Positions 16,060-23,639 of a stretch of DNA of 64,000 bases are shown here, piece by piece. Under the pieces are notes generated by a model. That model was not told where the DNA came from. It worked only from the letters and a program-made list of their open reading frames with translations, and searched no databases. Position 1 is the first letter of the stretch. Every line of letters starts with the position of its first letter. A program made the position numbers and the translations under genes. The DNA comes from Lewinellaceae bacterium (GTDB taxonomy: Bacteria > Bacteroidota > Bacteroidia > Chitinophagales > Saprospiraceae), in contig JACJYD010000006.1 of the NCBI GenBank assembly GCA_020636275.1, positions 62,001 through 126,000 of the forward strand, read 5' to 3'.

Positions 16060-16788
16060 ATGGATCTGATAACCGATCAAATGACCGTAGGCCAGATCGT
16101 CGCCGGCGACTACCGCACCGCGGAAGTTTTCGAAAAATACCGCATCGATTTCTGCTGCCAGGGCGGCACCACCCTCGATGCGGCCTGCCAGAAAAAAAAT
16201 GTGGATCTCCCTGCACTGACCAGCGAGCTGCAAAAAGCCATGGCGGGACCGGAGGCGCCGAGCATCGACGCCGCAACCATGCGCCTGGACCAACTCTGCG
16301 ATTACATCGAAAAGACGCACCATACTTATGTAGCTGCTTCCCTCCCCCAACTGGAACAATACCTCGAAAAAGTGACGCGCGTACACGGGGAGCGGCATCC
16401 CGAACTACACGAGATCTACCGGCTCTACCGGGAGGTAGCCCAGGAATTGGTCATGCACATGAAAAAAGAAGAGGTCATTCTCTTTCCCTTCGTGCGCGAC
16501 ATGGTGGCCCAGGAGATGACGGGCAGCGATTTCATGCCGCCGCATTTCGGCACGGTGAAGAACCCCATCCAGATTATGGAGCAGGAGCACGAGTTTGCCG
16601 GCGACCATTTCCACCGGATCGCAGAGCTGAGCGGCAACTATAATCCTCCTGCCGATGCCTGCACCACCTACCGGGTAGCCTTTGCCAAACTGGAAGAATT
16701 TGAAAGGGATCTGCACCGGCACGTGCATTTGGAGAATAACGTCCTTTTCCCCAAGGCAAAACAACTGGAACAAGAATTAGCCGCCTGA
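16060..16788 (+). CDS. scdA: Iron-sulphur cluster repair di-iron protein (RIC/ScdA/YtfE)
   Basis: A 242-residue cytosolic protein. The N-terminal DUF542/ScdA_N domain has the motif YRIDFCCQGGTTLDAAC (residues about 28-44). A hemerythrin-like domain follows (about 80-240), with the spaced histidines and glutamates of a di-iron site (KTHHTY, HGERHPEL, HMKKEEV, EHEFAGDHF, HVHLENNVLFPKA). Family members repair iron-sulphur clusters damaged by nitric oxide or peroxide. I start at 16060 (ATG) rather than the in-frame TTG nine bases earlier. A single-gene unit with an operator-like palindrome overlapping its promoter and a strong terminator after it suggests stress-controlled expression. Confidence 0.94.
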   Translation: MDLITDQMTVGQIVAGDYRTAEVFEKYRIDFCCQGGTTLDAACQKKNVDLPALTSELQKAMAGPEAPSIDAATMRLDQLCDYIEKTHHTYVAASLPQLEQYLEKVTRVHGERHPELHEIYRLYREVAQELVMHMKKEEVILFPFVRDMVAQEMTGSDFMPPHFGTVKNPIQIMEQEHEFAGDHFHRIAELSGNYNPPADACTTYRVAFAKLEEFERDLHRHVHLENNVLFPKAKQLEQELAA

Positions 16789-16802
16789 CAAACAAAAAAC
16801 AG

Positions 16803-16843
16803 TAGTGGGGTACAGGCCATGCTTGTACCCCACTATTTTTTTA
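16803..16843 (+). terminator. Rho-independent terminator of scdA
   Basis: TAGTGGGGTACA pairs with TGTACCCCACTA around a 9-base loop and is followed by seven T residues. It lies 15 bases after the scdA stop. Confidence 0.9.
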
Positions 16844-16874
16844 TAAATTGGGGCGCTTTTCATCCAGAAATCCT

Positions 16875-17693
16875 ATGCAAATACAATTCCAGCACCCCCC
16901 GCTCACCGTTTTTGAAAGCGCCCTATTCCGCACAACCTCAACGGTGATCGAAACGCCCGAGCTCATACTGGTCGTCGATCCCAATTGCCTGCCCCGGGAG
17001 ATCGAGTTCATTCAGCGCCATGTGCAGCAAATCCGGGGCGACCGGCCCGTGTTCCTGCTGTTCACGCATTCCGACTGGGACCACATCATCGGGTACCGGG
17101 CTTTCGACGGCGCGCAAGTGATCGCCGCTCAGGCTTTTGCGGATAATCCCAGCCCGGGAAAAAGTCTGGACGACATCCGGAGATTCGATGATGAATACTA
17201 CATCCGTCGCCCCTACCCGATCGAGTACCCCCGGGTCGACAAAGTCATTCACTCGGATGGACAAACCCTAGAATTTGGAGACACGCGCCTGGTGTTCTAC
17301 CTGGCGCCCGGCCATACAGCCGACGGCCTCTTCACCGTAGTCGAGCCCTACGGCATCTGGCTGGCGGGCGATTATCTCAGTAATATGGAGTTTCCGTTCG
17401 TCTACCACAGTTTCTCCGAATACCTTCACACGCTTTCCACCGCAACAGATCTCCTGCAAAACCACGCCATCCGCCTCCTCGTGCCGGGGCATGGAGATGT
17501 CACGACCGACAAAAGCACCATGCAGTCGCGCATCGATGAATCGGAGCAATACCTGCGCCGGGTTGTGCGTGCAGCGTCAAACGACAATGCATTCGACGAA
17601 GAATTTTTCAACAGATTTCCTTTTCCGCTGATGTTGCAGAAATACCACCGGGAGAATTTGGAGCTGGCAAGGAGAGAGACCGGACAGGGTTAG
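16875..17693 (+). CDS. MBL-fold metallo-hydrolase
   Basis: A 272-residue member of the metallo-beta-lactamase fold. The metal motif reads HSDWDH (residues about 75-80), a variant of HXHXDH in which the second histidine is replaced by aspartate. Other ligands appear in APGHTADG, AGDYLSN and VPGHGDV. I choose the ATG at 16875 (MQIQFQHPPL); the upstream extension is unsupported. The family includes glyoxalase II-like, lactonase-like and other hydrolases, so the substrate is unknown. Its stop overlaps the convergent sdaA stop by four bases. Confidence 0.85.
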   Translation: MQIQFQHPPLTVFESALFRTTSTVIETPELILVVDPNCLPREIEFIQRHVQQIRGDRPVFLLFTHSDWDHIIGYRAFDGAQVIAAQAFADNPSPGKSLDDIRRFDDEYYIRRPYPIEYPRVDKVIHSDGQTLEFGDTRLVFYLAPGHTADGLFTVVEPYGIWLAGDYLSNMEFPFVYHSFSEYLHTLSTATDLLQNHAIRLLVPGHGDVTTDKSTMQSRIDESEQYLRRVVRAASNDNAFDEEFFNRFPFPLMLQKYHRENLELARRETGQG

Positions 17694-19117
17694 CATTCGG
17701 GCAGCCCCACCGAAAAATTCACCGCCAGGCCGCCGTCAGCGGTTTCCTTGTACTTGGAGTTCATATCGAGGGCTGTTTCCCACATGGTGCGGATCACGGT
17801 GTCGAGGGGCACTTTCGCGTGCTCGGGTGAGCTGTTGAGGGCCAGTTGGGAAGCGGTGATCGCTTTGATAGCGCCCATGGTATTGCGCTCGATGCAGGGC
17901 ACCTGCACCAGTCCGCCGATCGGGTCGCAGGTCATGCCGAGGTGGTGTTCCATGGCGATCTCGGCGGCCATGAGGACCTGGGAGACGCTACCGCCCATGC
18001 ATTCGGTCAGTGCGCCGGCAGCCATGGCAGAGGAAACGCCGATCTCGGCCTGGCACCCGCCCATCGCCGCGGAGATAGTGGCTCCTTTTTTGAAAACGCT
18101 GCCCAACTCGCCGGCCGTCAGCAGGAACTCGACGATCTTGTGGGGTTTGTTGCCGTCGCAAAAGGTGACGTAGTATTGCAGCACCGCGGGGATCACCCCG
18201 GCAGCGCCGTTGGTGGGGGCGGTGACCACGCGGCCGAATGCGGCGTTTTCTTCATTGACCGCAAGGGCAAAGCAGCTGACCCAGTTGAGCACGCTCTGAA
18301 AGTCGAAGCTCGTGGCCCGGATCAGTTTCACCCAGGAGTCGTAATCTTCGTAGTGGCCCGAAGCGGTCAGTTTCTTGTTCATCTGAGCGGCGCGGCGGCG
18401 CACGTTGAGCCCGCCCGGGAGAATACCGCTGGTATGGACGCCCCGGTAGATGCATTCCTTCATTACGTCCCAGATCCGGAGCAGATCGGCCTCGATCTGC
18501 TCTTCCGGGCGCCAGGCCTTTTCATTTTCCCAAACCACTTGCGAAATGTGCATATCCATGCCGTGGCAATAGCGGGCCAGGTCGGTGGCCGAGTCGATGG
18601 GAAACGGCAGGCGCACAGGAGGCGCTGTGCGAGCGGCATCCTCCCCTTCCTCCACAATAAATCCGCCTCCGATCGAGTAAAAGGTGCGCAGTTCCTGGCT
18701 GGCATCCTGCCACTGCGCCCGGAAGGTCATGCCGTTGGGGTGGAATGGCAGGCTTTCGAGATAGTGAAAATGAATGTCCTTAAGCGGATCAAAAGGCAGG
18801 TCGACCTCATTTCCGAGGCGTATTTTTTTCTCTTTCGCAATTTCCTGAATGCGACTGTCAAGTGTATCTACGGCGAAGGTTTCGGGCAATTCTCCGCACA
18901 AGCCCAACTGCACAGCCACGTCTGTGCCGTGTCCGTGCCCCGTCTTCGCCAGCGACCCGAACAGGTGTACTTCCAACTGCGCGATCTCCGACAGTGGACC
19001 ATGAGCGCGCAGTTCGTCCAAAAAACGAAGCGCCGCCTTCCAGGGCCCCAGGGTATGTGAACTGGAGGGGCCCACGCCAATTTTGAAAATGTCGAAGATG
19101 GAGATGCGTTCGTCCAT
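17690..19117 (-). CDS. sdaA: L-serine ammonia-lyase, iron-sulphur-dependent, single chain
   Basis: A 475-residue protein in which the beta and alpha domains are fused, as in E. coli SdaA. It deaminates L-serine to pyruvate in the cytosol and uses a [4Fe-4S] cluster. SIFDIFKIGVGPSSSHTLGP marks the N-terminal domain. The cluster cysteines are visible in GGCQAEIGVSSAMA, ALTECMGG and VQVPCIERN. The start ATG at 19117 overlaps the metK stop by one base (TAATG). The frame is open further upstream only through metK and should not be extended. Coupling to SAM synthesis may reflect one-carbon metabolism. Confidence 0.95.
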   Translation of the reverse strand: MDERISIFDIFKIGVGPSSSHTLGPWKAALRFLDELRAHGPLSEIAQLEVHLFGSLAKTGHGHGTDVAVQLGLCGELPETFAVDTLDSRIQEIAKEKKIRLGNEVDLPFDPLKDIHFHYLESLPFHPNGMTFRAQWQDASQELRTFYSIGGGFIVEEGEDAARTAPPVRLPFPIDSATDLARYCHGMDMHISQVVWENEKAWRPEEQIEADLLRIWDVMKECIYRGVHTSGILPGGLNVRRRAAQMNKKLTASGHYEDYDSWVKLIRATSFDFQSVLNWVSCFALAVNEENAAFGRVVTAPTNGAAGVIPAVLQYYVTFCDGNKPHKIVEFLLTAGELGSVFKKGATISAAMGGCQAEIGVSSAMAAGALTECMGGSVSQVLMAAEIAMEHHLGMTCDPIGGLVQVPCIERNTMGAIKAITASQLALNSSPEHAKVPLDTVIRTMWETALDMNSKYKETADGGLAVNFSVGLPEC

Positions 19118-20370
19118 TAAATCCCAAATGCTTCCTTCACCTTCCCAACCATATCCAGCTTTTCCCAGGTAAATGTCTCGACCTCTATGGTCTTGGTTTC
19201 TCCGGAGCCGTTGGTGAAAGTCACCGTTTTGACTTCGGGGGTGCGTCCCATGTGGCCGTAGGCTGCCGTGTCGGAGTAGATGGGATTGCGGAGCTTGAGG
19301 CGTTGCTCGATGGCGTAGGGGCGCATGTCGAACAGCTTTTCCACCACCTTCGCGATCTCGCCGTCGGTCATCTTCACCTTGGCGGTGCCGTTGGTGTTGA
19401 TATAGATGTTGGTGGGTTTGGCCACGCCGATGGCGTAGGAAACCTGAACCAGCACTTCGCCACAGACGCCGGCTGCAACCAGGTTTTTGGCGATGTGGCG
19501 GGTAGCGTAGGCGCCGGAGCGGTCCACTTTCGAGGGGTCTTTCCCGGAGAATGCGCCGCCACCGTGGGCGCCTTTCCCGCCATAGGTATCGACGATGATC
19601 TTGCGGCCCGTCAGGCCCGAGTCGCCGTGCGGTCCGCCGATGACGAACTTGCCTGTGGGGTTGATGTGATAGGTGATATTGTCGTTGAACAGAGCCTGTA
19701 CCTTGGGCTGGCACTTTTCCCGCACGCGGGGGATGAGGATATTGAGCACATCGGCCCGGATGTGGGCCAGCATATTTCCATCCGTATCGAAATCGTCGTG
19801 CTGGGTGGAGACGACGATCGAGTCGATGCGAGTCGGCTGGTGGTCATCGGCGTATTCGATGGTGACCTGCGATTTGGAGTCCGGGCGGAGGTAGGTCATT
19901 ACCTTCCCTTCGCGGCGGATGACAGCCAGTTCCTGCAAAATGCGATGGGCCAGATCCAGCGCCACCGGCATGTAATTTTCGGTTTCGTTGGTGGCATAAC
20001 CGAACATCATGCCCTGGTCGCCGGCGCCCTGATCTTCCGGATTAGCCCGCTCCACGCCCATCGCGATATCGGGCGATTGTTCGTGGATGGCGGAGAGGAT
20101 CCCGCAGGAATTGGCTTCGAACATATAGGCCGATTGGGTATACCCGATCCGGCGGATCACATCGCGGGCGATGTTTTGCAGGTCGAGATAGGTCTGCGAC
20201 CGCACTTCACCGGCCAGGATCACCTGACCAGTCGTCACCAATGTTTCGCAAGCCACTTTGGAGTGCGCGTCAAATGCGATAAAATGATCTACGAGCGAAT
20301 CGGAGATCTGATCGGCAATTTTATCGGGATGGCCTTCCGAAACAGATTCGGACGTAAATAGGTAGGGCAT
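19117..20370 (-). CDS. metK: S-adenosylmethionine synthetase
   Basis: A 417-residue protein, slightly longer than E. coli MetK (384). It makes SAM from methionine and ATP. Signatures present are ESVSEGHPDKIADQISDS, the GAGDQGMMFGYAT motif and GGGAFSGKDPSKVDRSGAYA, with the metal and phosphate-binding residues in place. It is translationally coupled to sdaA downstream. No SAM riboswitch-like structure is apparent in the short upstream region. Confidence 0.98.
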   Translation of the reverse strand: MPYLFTSESVSEGHPDKIADQISDSLVDHFIAFDAHSKVACETLVTTGQVILAGEVRSQTYLDLQNIARDVIRRIGYTQSAYMFEANSCGILSAIHEQSPDIAMGVERANPEDQGAGDQGMMFGYATNETENYMPVALDLAHRILQELAVIRREGKVMTYLRPDSKSQVTIEYADDHQPTRIDSIVVSTQHDDFDTDGNMLAHIRADVLNILIPRVREKCQPKVQALFNDNITYHINPTGKFVIGGPHGDSGLTGRKIIVDTYGGKGAHGGGAFSGKDPSKVDRSGAYATRHIAKNLVAAGVCGEVLVQVSYAIGVAKPTNIYINTNGTAKVKMTDGEIAKVVEKLFDMRPYAIEQRLKLRNPIYSDTAAYGHMGRTPEVKTVTFTNGSGETKTIEVETFTWEKLDMVGKVKEAFGI

Positions 20371-20414
20371 GTTTTGGTTATCTTATGTGGAGAAATGGTT
20401 TTTTAAAATCGGGC

Positions 20415-20422
20415 CAAAGTTA
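20415..20422 (-). promoter_or_regulatory. Bacteroidota -7 promoter element of metK-sdaA
   Basis: On the minus strand TAACTTTG matches TAnnTTTG, 44 bases upstream of the metK ATG. No clear -33 TTG is seen at normal spacing. Confidence 0.6.
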
Positions 20423-20462
20423 GGAAAAGTTTGGGGATTGGTGATTGGTCTCTAATCCCCGA

Positions 20463-21086
20463 TCACTTTATTTCACAACCAAACATCTTCCGCTCCGTCC
20501 CATCCTTTAAATAGAGAAAACCTTCCAGCACATCGCCGATCTGAACAGGGCCAACGCCTGCAGGGGTGCCGGTATAGATCAGGTCGCCGGTTTGGAGTTT
20601 GAAATATTGGGAAACGTGCACGATGATATCTTCGAAGGGAAAGAGGAGGTTGGCGGTGGTACCGGTCTGGACAGCCTGGCCGTTCTTGCGGAGCTCGAAA
20701 CGGATCTGTTTGGGGTCAACCGCTGCAATGTCCACAAAAGGACTGAGCACCGCGGAATCGTCGAAGGCCTTGGCGATTTCCCAGGGATGGCCTTTTTTCT
20801 TGCACTCGTCCTGAATGTCGCGGGCGGTGAAGTCGATACCCAGGGCGATCTGGTCGTAGTAGGAAGCTGCAAATTCGGGTTGCACGTGGCGCCCGTTCTT
20901 GCAGATCCGCAAAACGACCTCTATCTCGTGGTGGATCTCCCTGGAAAATTCGGGGTAATAGAAAGGCTTGTCGTTGACCAACAAAGCCGTGGCCGGTTTC
21001 ATGAATACCACGGGTTTTCCGGGCACGGGATTATTGAGCTCCTTGGCGTGTTCGGCGTAATTGCGGCCGATACAGATAATTTTCAT
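20463..21086 (-). CDS. Fumarylacetoacetate hydrolase family protein
   Basis: A 207-residue single-domain FAH-fold enzyme. IICIGRNYAEHAKEL opens the protein. The metal ligands are in EIEVVLRI and GIDFTARD, and the segment TGTPAGVGPVQIGDVLEG near the C-terminus is typical. Members act as acylpyruvate hydrolases, oxaloacetate tautomerases or decarboxylases, so the substrate is not certain. It lies 53 bases after trpS in the same direction, separated by short AGT-phased repeats. Confidence 0.92.
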   Translation of the reverse strand: MKIICIGRNYAEHAKELNNPVPGKPVVFMKPATALLVNDKPFYYPEFSREIHHEIEVVLRICKNGRHVQPEFAASYYDQIALGIDFTARDIQDECKKKGHPWEIAKAFDDSAVLSPFVDIAAVDPKQIRFELRKNGQAVQTGTTANLLFPFEDIIVHVSQYFKLQTGDLIYTGTPAGVGPVQIGDVLEGFLYLKDGTERKMFGCEIK

Positions 21087-21094
21087 TTTTTTTA

Positions 21095-21140
21095 GTTGAG
21101 AGTGAAGAGTGGAGAGTACTCTAAACTATAAACTTTAAAC
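21095..21140. repeat. Short AGT/ACT-phased heptamer repeat between trpS and the FAH gene
   Basis: Seven-base units GAGAGTG, AAGAGTG, GAGAGTA are followed by CTCTAAA, CTATAAA, CTTTAAA, CTAATAC. Left and right halves are loosely complementary around AGTACT. It runs up to the trpS stop. It looks like a degraded example of the facing-heptamer elements. Confidence 0.55.
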
Positions 21141-22141
21141 TAATACTTCACATTGATCAGCCCCGCCAATTCCTTCACTTCCTTCACCGTTTCCTGAGCC
21201 CGTTTTCGGATCTCAGCCGAAGAGGCTTTGATCTGTTCCTTGACCTCTTTTTTGGAGGCCTGCAGCTCTTTCTTGCGCTCGCGGAAAGGGGTGGTGAGCT
21301 TCACGAGGGCTTCGCCCACGGTCTCTTTGAGGTCGACGTATTTCAACTGGCCTGCGCGGTAGGTGGACATGAGGGCATCGTAAGCTTCTTTTTCGCCGCA
21401 GGCTTTGAGTAATTCGAAGAGGTTTGCCACCCCGGGGCTCATTTTGCCGGCAGGGGTGTCGCCCGTATCCGTCACTGCCGATTTGATCTGTTTGCGGATC
21501 ACTTGCGGGTCGGCAAAGACATTGATGTGGTGTTTCTCGCCGGCGCTTTTGCTCATCTTCCGGGTCGGATCAGCGGTCGACAGGATCTTGGGCGTCTCCG
21601 TGAAAAGCGTTTCGGGAAGCACAAAATATTCCTTGCCCACCTGGTTGTTGAAGCGCAGGGCGATGTTGCGGGCCAGTTCGAGGTGTTGCTCCTGGTCCTT
21701 CCCTACCGGCACGTAATCGGCGCGATAGATGAGAATATCGGCAGCCTGGAGCACGGGATAGTCGAGCAGACCGGCGGAGATAAAGCCGTCTTCGCCCTTG
21801 CTTTCCTTGCTCTTGTCCTTGAACTGGGTCATGCGCGTTAACTGCCCGTAGGAGGTAAAGCAGTTGAAGATCCAGCACAGCTCCGTATGCTCCGGGACGA
21901 GCGATTGGATGAAGAGGTGATTGGCCTCAACCCCTACCGCAAGGAGATTGGTGATAAAATCCCAGGTGGTCTGCCTCAATTTCACCGGATCGTAGGGCAT
22001 GGTAATGGCGTGGTAATCGACCACTCCATAGGTGCAATCGTAATCTTTCTGAAGGTCTACCCAGTTTTTCACAGCGCCGAAATAGTTGCCGAGGTGCATG
22101 TCGCCGGTGGGCTGGATAGCGGAGAGGACGCGTTTTTTCAT
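21140..22141 (-). CDS. trpS: Tryptophanyl-tRNA synthetase
   Basis: A 333-residue class I aminoacyl-tRNA synthetase that charges tRNA-Trp. The HIGH-type motif is in QPTGDMHLGNYFGA (residues about 10-22) and the KMSKS motif is exact (RKMSKSAGEKHH). Length matches bacterial TrpS. The last 60 residues are lysine-rich and helical (KKELQASKKEVKEQIKASSA), as in Bacteroidota homologues. It follows ridA by 18 bases on the same strand. Confidence 0.97.
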   Translation of the reverse strand: MKKRVLSAIQPTGDMHLGNYFGAVKNWVDLQKDYDCTYGVVDYHAITMPYDPVKLRQTTWDFITNLLAVGVEANHLFIQSLVPEHTELCWIFNCFTSYGQLTRMTQFKDKSKESKGEDGFISAGLLDYPVLQAADILIYRADYVPVGKDQEQHLELARNIALRFNNQVGKEYFVLPETLFTETPKILSTADPTRKMSKSAGEKHHINVFADPQVIRKQIKSAVTDTGDTPAGKMSPGVANLFELLKACGEKEAYDALMSTYRAGQLKYVDLKETVGEALVKLTTPFRERKKELQASKKEVKEQIKASSAEIRKRAQETVKEVKELAGLINVKY

Positions 22142-22159
22142 AAAAAAGGAGTGAGCTGG

Positions 22160-22546
22160 TTAATGGGCCAGGGCGATGACCGAGATCTCCACGTTAACAA
22201 ATTTGGGCAGGTTGGAAACCTCCACCAATTCGCGGGCCGGTGCGTGGTTCGGCTCATTGAAATATTCGGAATAGACGGCATTGATCCGTCCATAGTCGTT
22301 CATATCTTTTACAAATACGCTGCATTTCACCACATCTTCATACCACAGCCCGGCCTCCTTGAGAATGGCGCCGAGATTCCTGAGCACCTGGTGCGTTTCG
22401 GCCTCGATCGTTCCATTCACCAGTTCATTGGTTTCCGGATCGATGGCGATCTGTCCGGAGACGAACAACATACCTCCGGCGAGAACGGATTGGTTATAAG
22501 GCCCTACCGGGTTCGGCGCATGCTTTGTATTGATGATCTTCTTCAT
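22160..22546 (-). CDS. ridA: RidA family reactive-intermediate deaminase
   Basis: A 128-residue YjgF/YER057c/UK114 protein, the usual length. It hydrolyses enamine/imine intermediates such as 2-aminoacrylate released by serine and threonine dehydratases. NPVGPYNQSVLAGGMLFVSG and the C-terminal segment PARELVEVSNLPKFVNVEI carry the substrate-binding arginine and family signature. It leads the ridA-trpS transcript. A serine dehydratase (sdaA), a producer of aminoacrylate, is 3 kb away on the same strand. Confidence 0.95.
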   Translation of the reverse strand: MKKIINTKHAPNPVGPYNQSVLAGGMLFVSGQIAIDPETNELVNGTIEAETHQVLRNLGAILKEAGLWYEDVVKCSVFVKDMNDYGRINAVYSEYFNEPNHAPARELVEVSNLPKFVNVEISVIALAH

Positions 22547-22570
22547 AGTTGGGTTTTCATTAATATACCC

Positions 22571-22633
22571 TGACAGAAAGAGTAGGAAGACAAGGCGACT
22601 TGCAGTCGCCTTGTCTTCCTACTCTTTCTGTCA
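22571..22633. repeat. 30-bp perfect inverted repeat with a TGC loop
   Basis: The left arm starts TGACAGAAAGAGTAGGAAGA at 22571 and ends GGCGACT at 22600. The right arm (22604-22633) is its exact reverse complement, with only TGC between. It lies between the ridA start and the rpmF stop. It has no T-run of its own on the minus strand, so it may be a repeat rather than a simple terminator. Confidence 0.95.
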
Positions 22634-22728
22634 AAGAACAACAAATTTTATTAAAAATGCGAAAAGCCCCGCATCTCGACAAAAAAGATGGGAGCTCTTG
22701 CAGTATGCATTAACCCGAAGGGTAAGGT

Positions 22729-22929
22729 TTAGTCCAAACGCTCTTCTTCGGCCCTCACCAACACGCGGCCGCGGTACATCAAATTGCCTTCCGCGTCATT
22801 GTATGCACGGTGGAACAAGTGCTTCTCACCCGTCGTAGAACAGGTGGCGATCTGCGGCACGGCGGCTTTTTTGTGGGTGCGGCGCTTGTGCTTGCGCTGC
22901 TTGGAAATTCTTGACTTAGGATGTGCCAT
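22729..22929 (-). CDS. rpmF: 50S ribosomal protein L32
   Basis: A 66-residue L32. MAHPKSRISKQRKHKRRTHK is the conserved basic N-terminus, and the C-terminal GRVLVRAEEER segment fits Bacteroidota homologues. The zinc cysteines found in some L32 proteins are mostly absent: only one cysteine (IATCSTTGEKH) remains. It follows the DUF177 gene, the usual partner across bacteria, with a long hairpin between them. Confidence 0.97.
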   Translation of the reverse strand: MAHPKSRISKQRKHKRRTHKKAAVPQIATCSTTGEKHLFHRAYNDAEGNLMYRGRVLVRAEEERLD

Positions 22930-22967
22930 TTTATGATAATCTTTATTTCAAACTTAATTCTATATTC

Positions 22968-23032
22968 AGTTTTTAAGTTTTTGAGGGTATAGGTTTTTAA
23001 GAAAAACTGATACCCTCATAAACTTAAAAACT
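22968..23032. promoter_or_regulatory. 23-bp hairpin between yceD and rpmF
   Basis: Arms at 22968-22990 and 23010-23032 (AGTTTTTAAGTTTTTGAGGG and its complement) pair at 22 of 23 positions around a 19-base loop. The hairpin begins immediately after the yceD stop and ends about 40 bases before rpmF. It could be a processing or attenuation site, or an insertion of a repeat. Confidence 0.75.
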
Positions 23033-23563
23033 TTAATTATCACTCCACTTCTTCTTCAAATCCGACCAGATCGAATCGGCCGGGTTTTCGGCATCGGGTT
23101 CTTCTGGAAAGTCTTCCTGTTTGGAAATGAACTGCATCATCTCCGGATCGCACTCCGCGCCGGCCTCGTCGTGGGTCTTGTGCAACGGTACGGCCAGGTG
23201 AATGAACTCGTAGACGTATTTGGCCACACTCAACGAAGGGGTCCCTTTTTCGATATAGATCACCTCGGCTTCTTCCCTGGGCTCCTCATCGTATTTGACC
23301 AGCAGGTCCTGGGCAGCCTTGATGGGCAGATCGAACGGTTCCAAACAACGGTCGCATTCCACCCGGACGGTACCCTCAAACTCGAATTGCAGCACCATCA
23401 GGCTGGGGCGCTTGTCGAGTGTAAGAACGACCACCAGATTGCTTTCGTGAATCACCGACCCTTCAAAACACTGGAAAAACTCCTCATCAACCTCGAACCG
23501 GAAGGTGTGCATTCCGTCCCGAAGCCCGGAAATTGGCAAGGAGAAGGGTACAAGGGCTTTCAT
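23033..23563 (-). CDS. YceD/DUF177 family protein
   Basis: A 176-residue cytosolic protein of the YceD (DUF177) family. The conserved motif VECDRCLEPFDLPI lies near residue 80, and the C-terminal region is acidic and ends SIWSDLKKKW. In E. coli and plants this family is linked to 23S rRNA accumulation and is genetically tied to rpmF. Here it is upstream of rpmF on the same strand and has its own well-formed promoter 30 bases before the ATG. Confidence 0.92.
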   Translation of the reverse strand: MKALVPFSLPISGLRDGMHTFRFEVDEEFFQCFEGSVIHESNLVVVLTLDKRPSLMVLQFEFEGTVRVECDRCLEPFDLPIKAAQDLLVKYDEEPREEAEVIYIEKGTPSLSVAKYVYEFIHLAVPLHKTHDEAGAECDPEMMQFISKQEDFPEEPDAENPADSIWSDLKKKWSDN

Positions 23564-23592
23564 GTTAAAGAACTTTTTTTGTAAAGCGGATG

Positions 23593-23622
23593 CAAAGATA
23601 AGGTTTTTCCGGTAACGGACAA
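23593..23622 (-). promoter_or_regulatory. Bacteroidota promoter of yceD-rpmF
   Basis: On the minus strand, TTG (23622-23620), then 19 bases, then TATCTTTG (23600-23593). Both elements and the spacing match the Bacteroidota -33/-7 consensus. The leader is about 24 bases. Confidence 0.8.
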
Positions 23623-23639
23623 GCGGGCAGTTCCTTTTT

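Noticed and set aside
19118..19714. Extension of the serine dehydratase frame into metK
   Set aside because: It is an open but arginine/histidine-rich shadow of metK; the TAATG overlap gives a natural start at 19117.
20371..20462. SAM riboswitch upstream of metK
   Set aside because: Only 90 bases separate metK from the next gene, and no pairing pattern of a known SAM riboswitch is seen.
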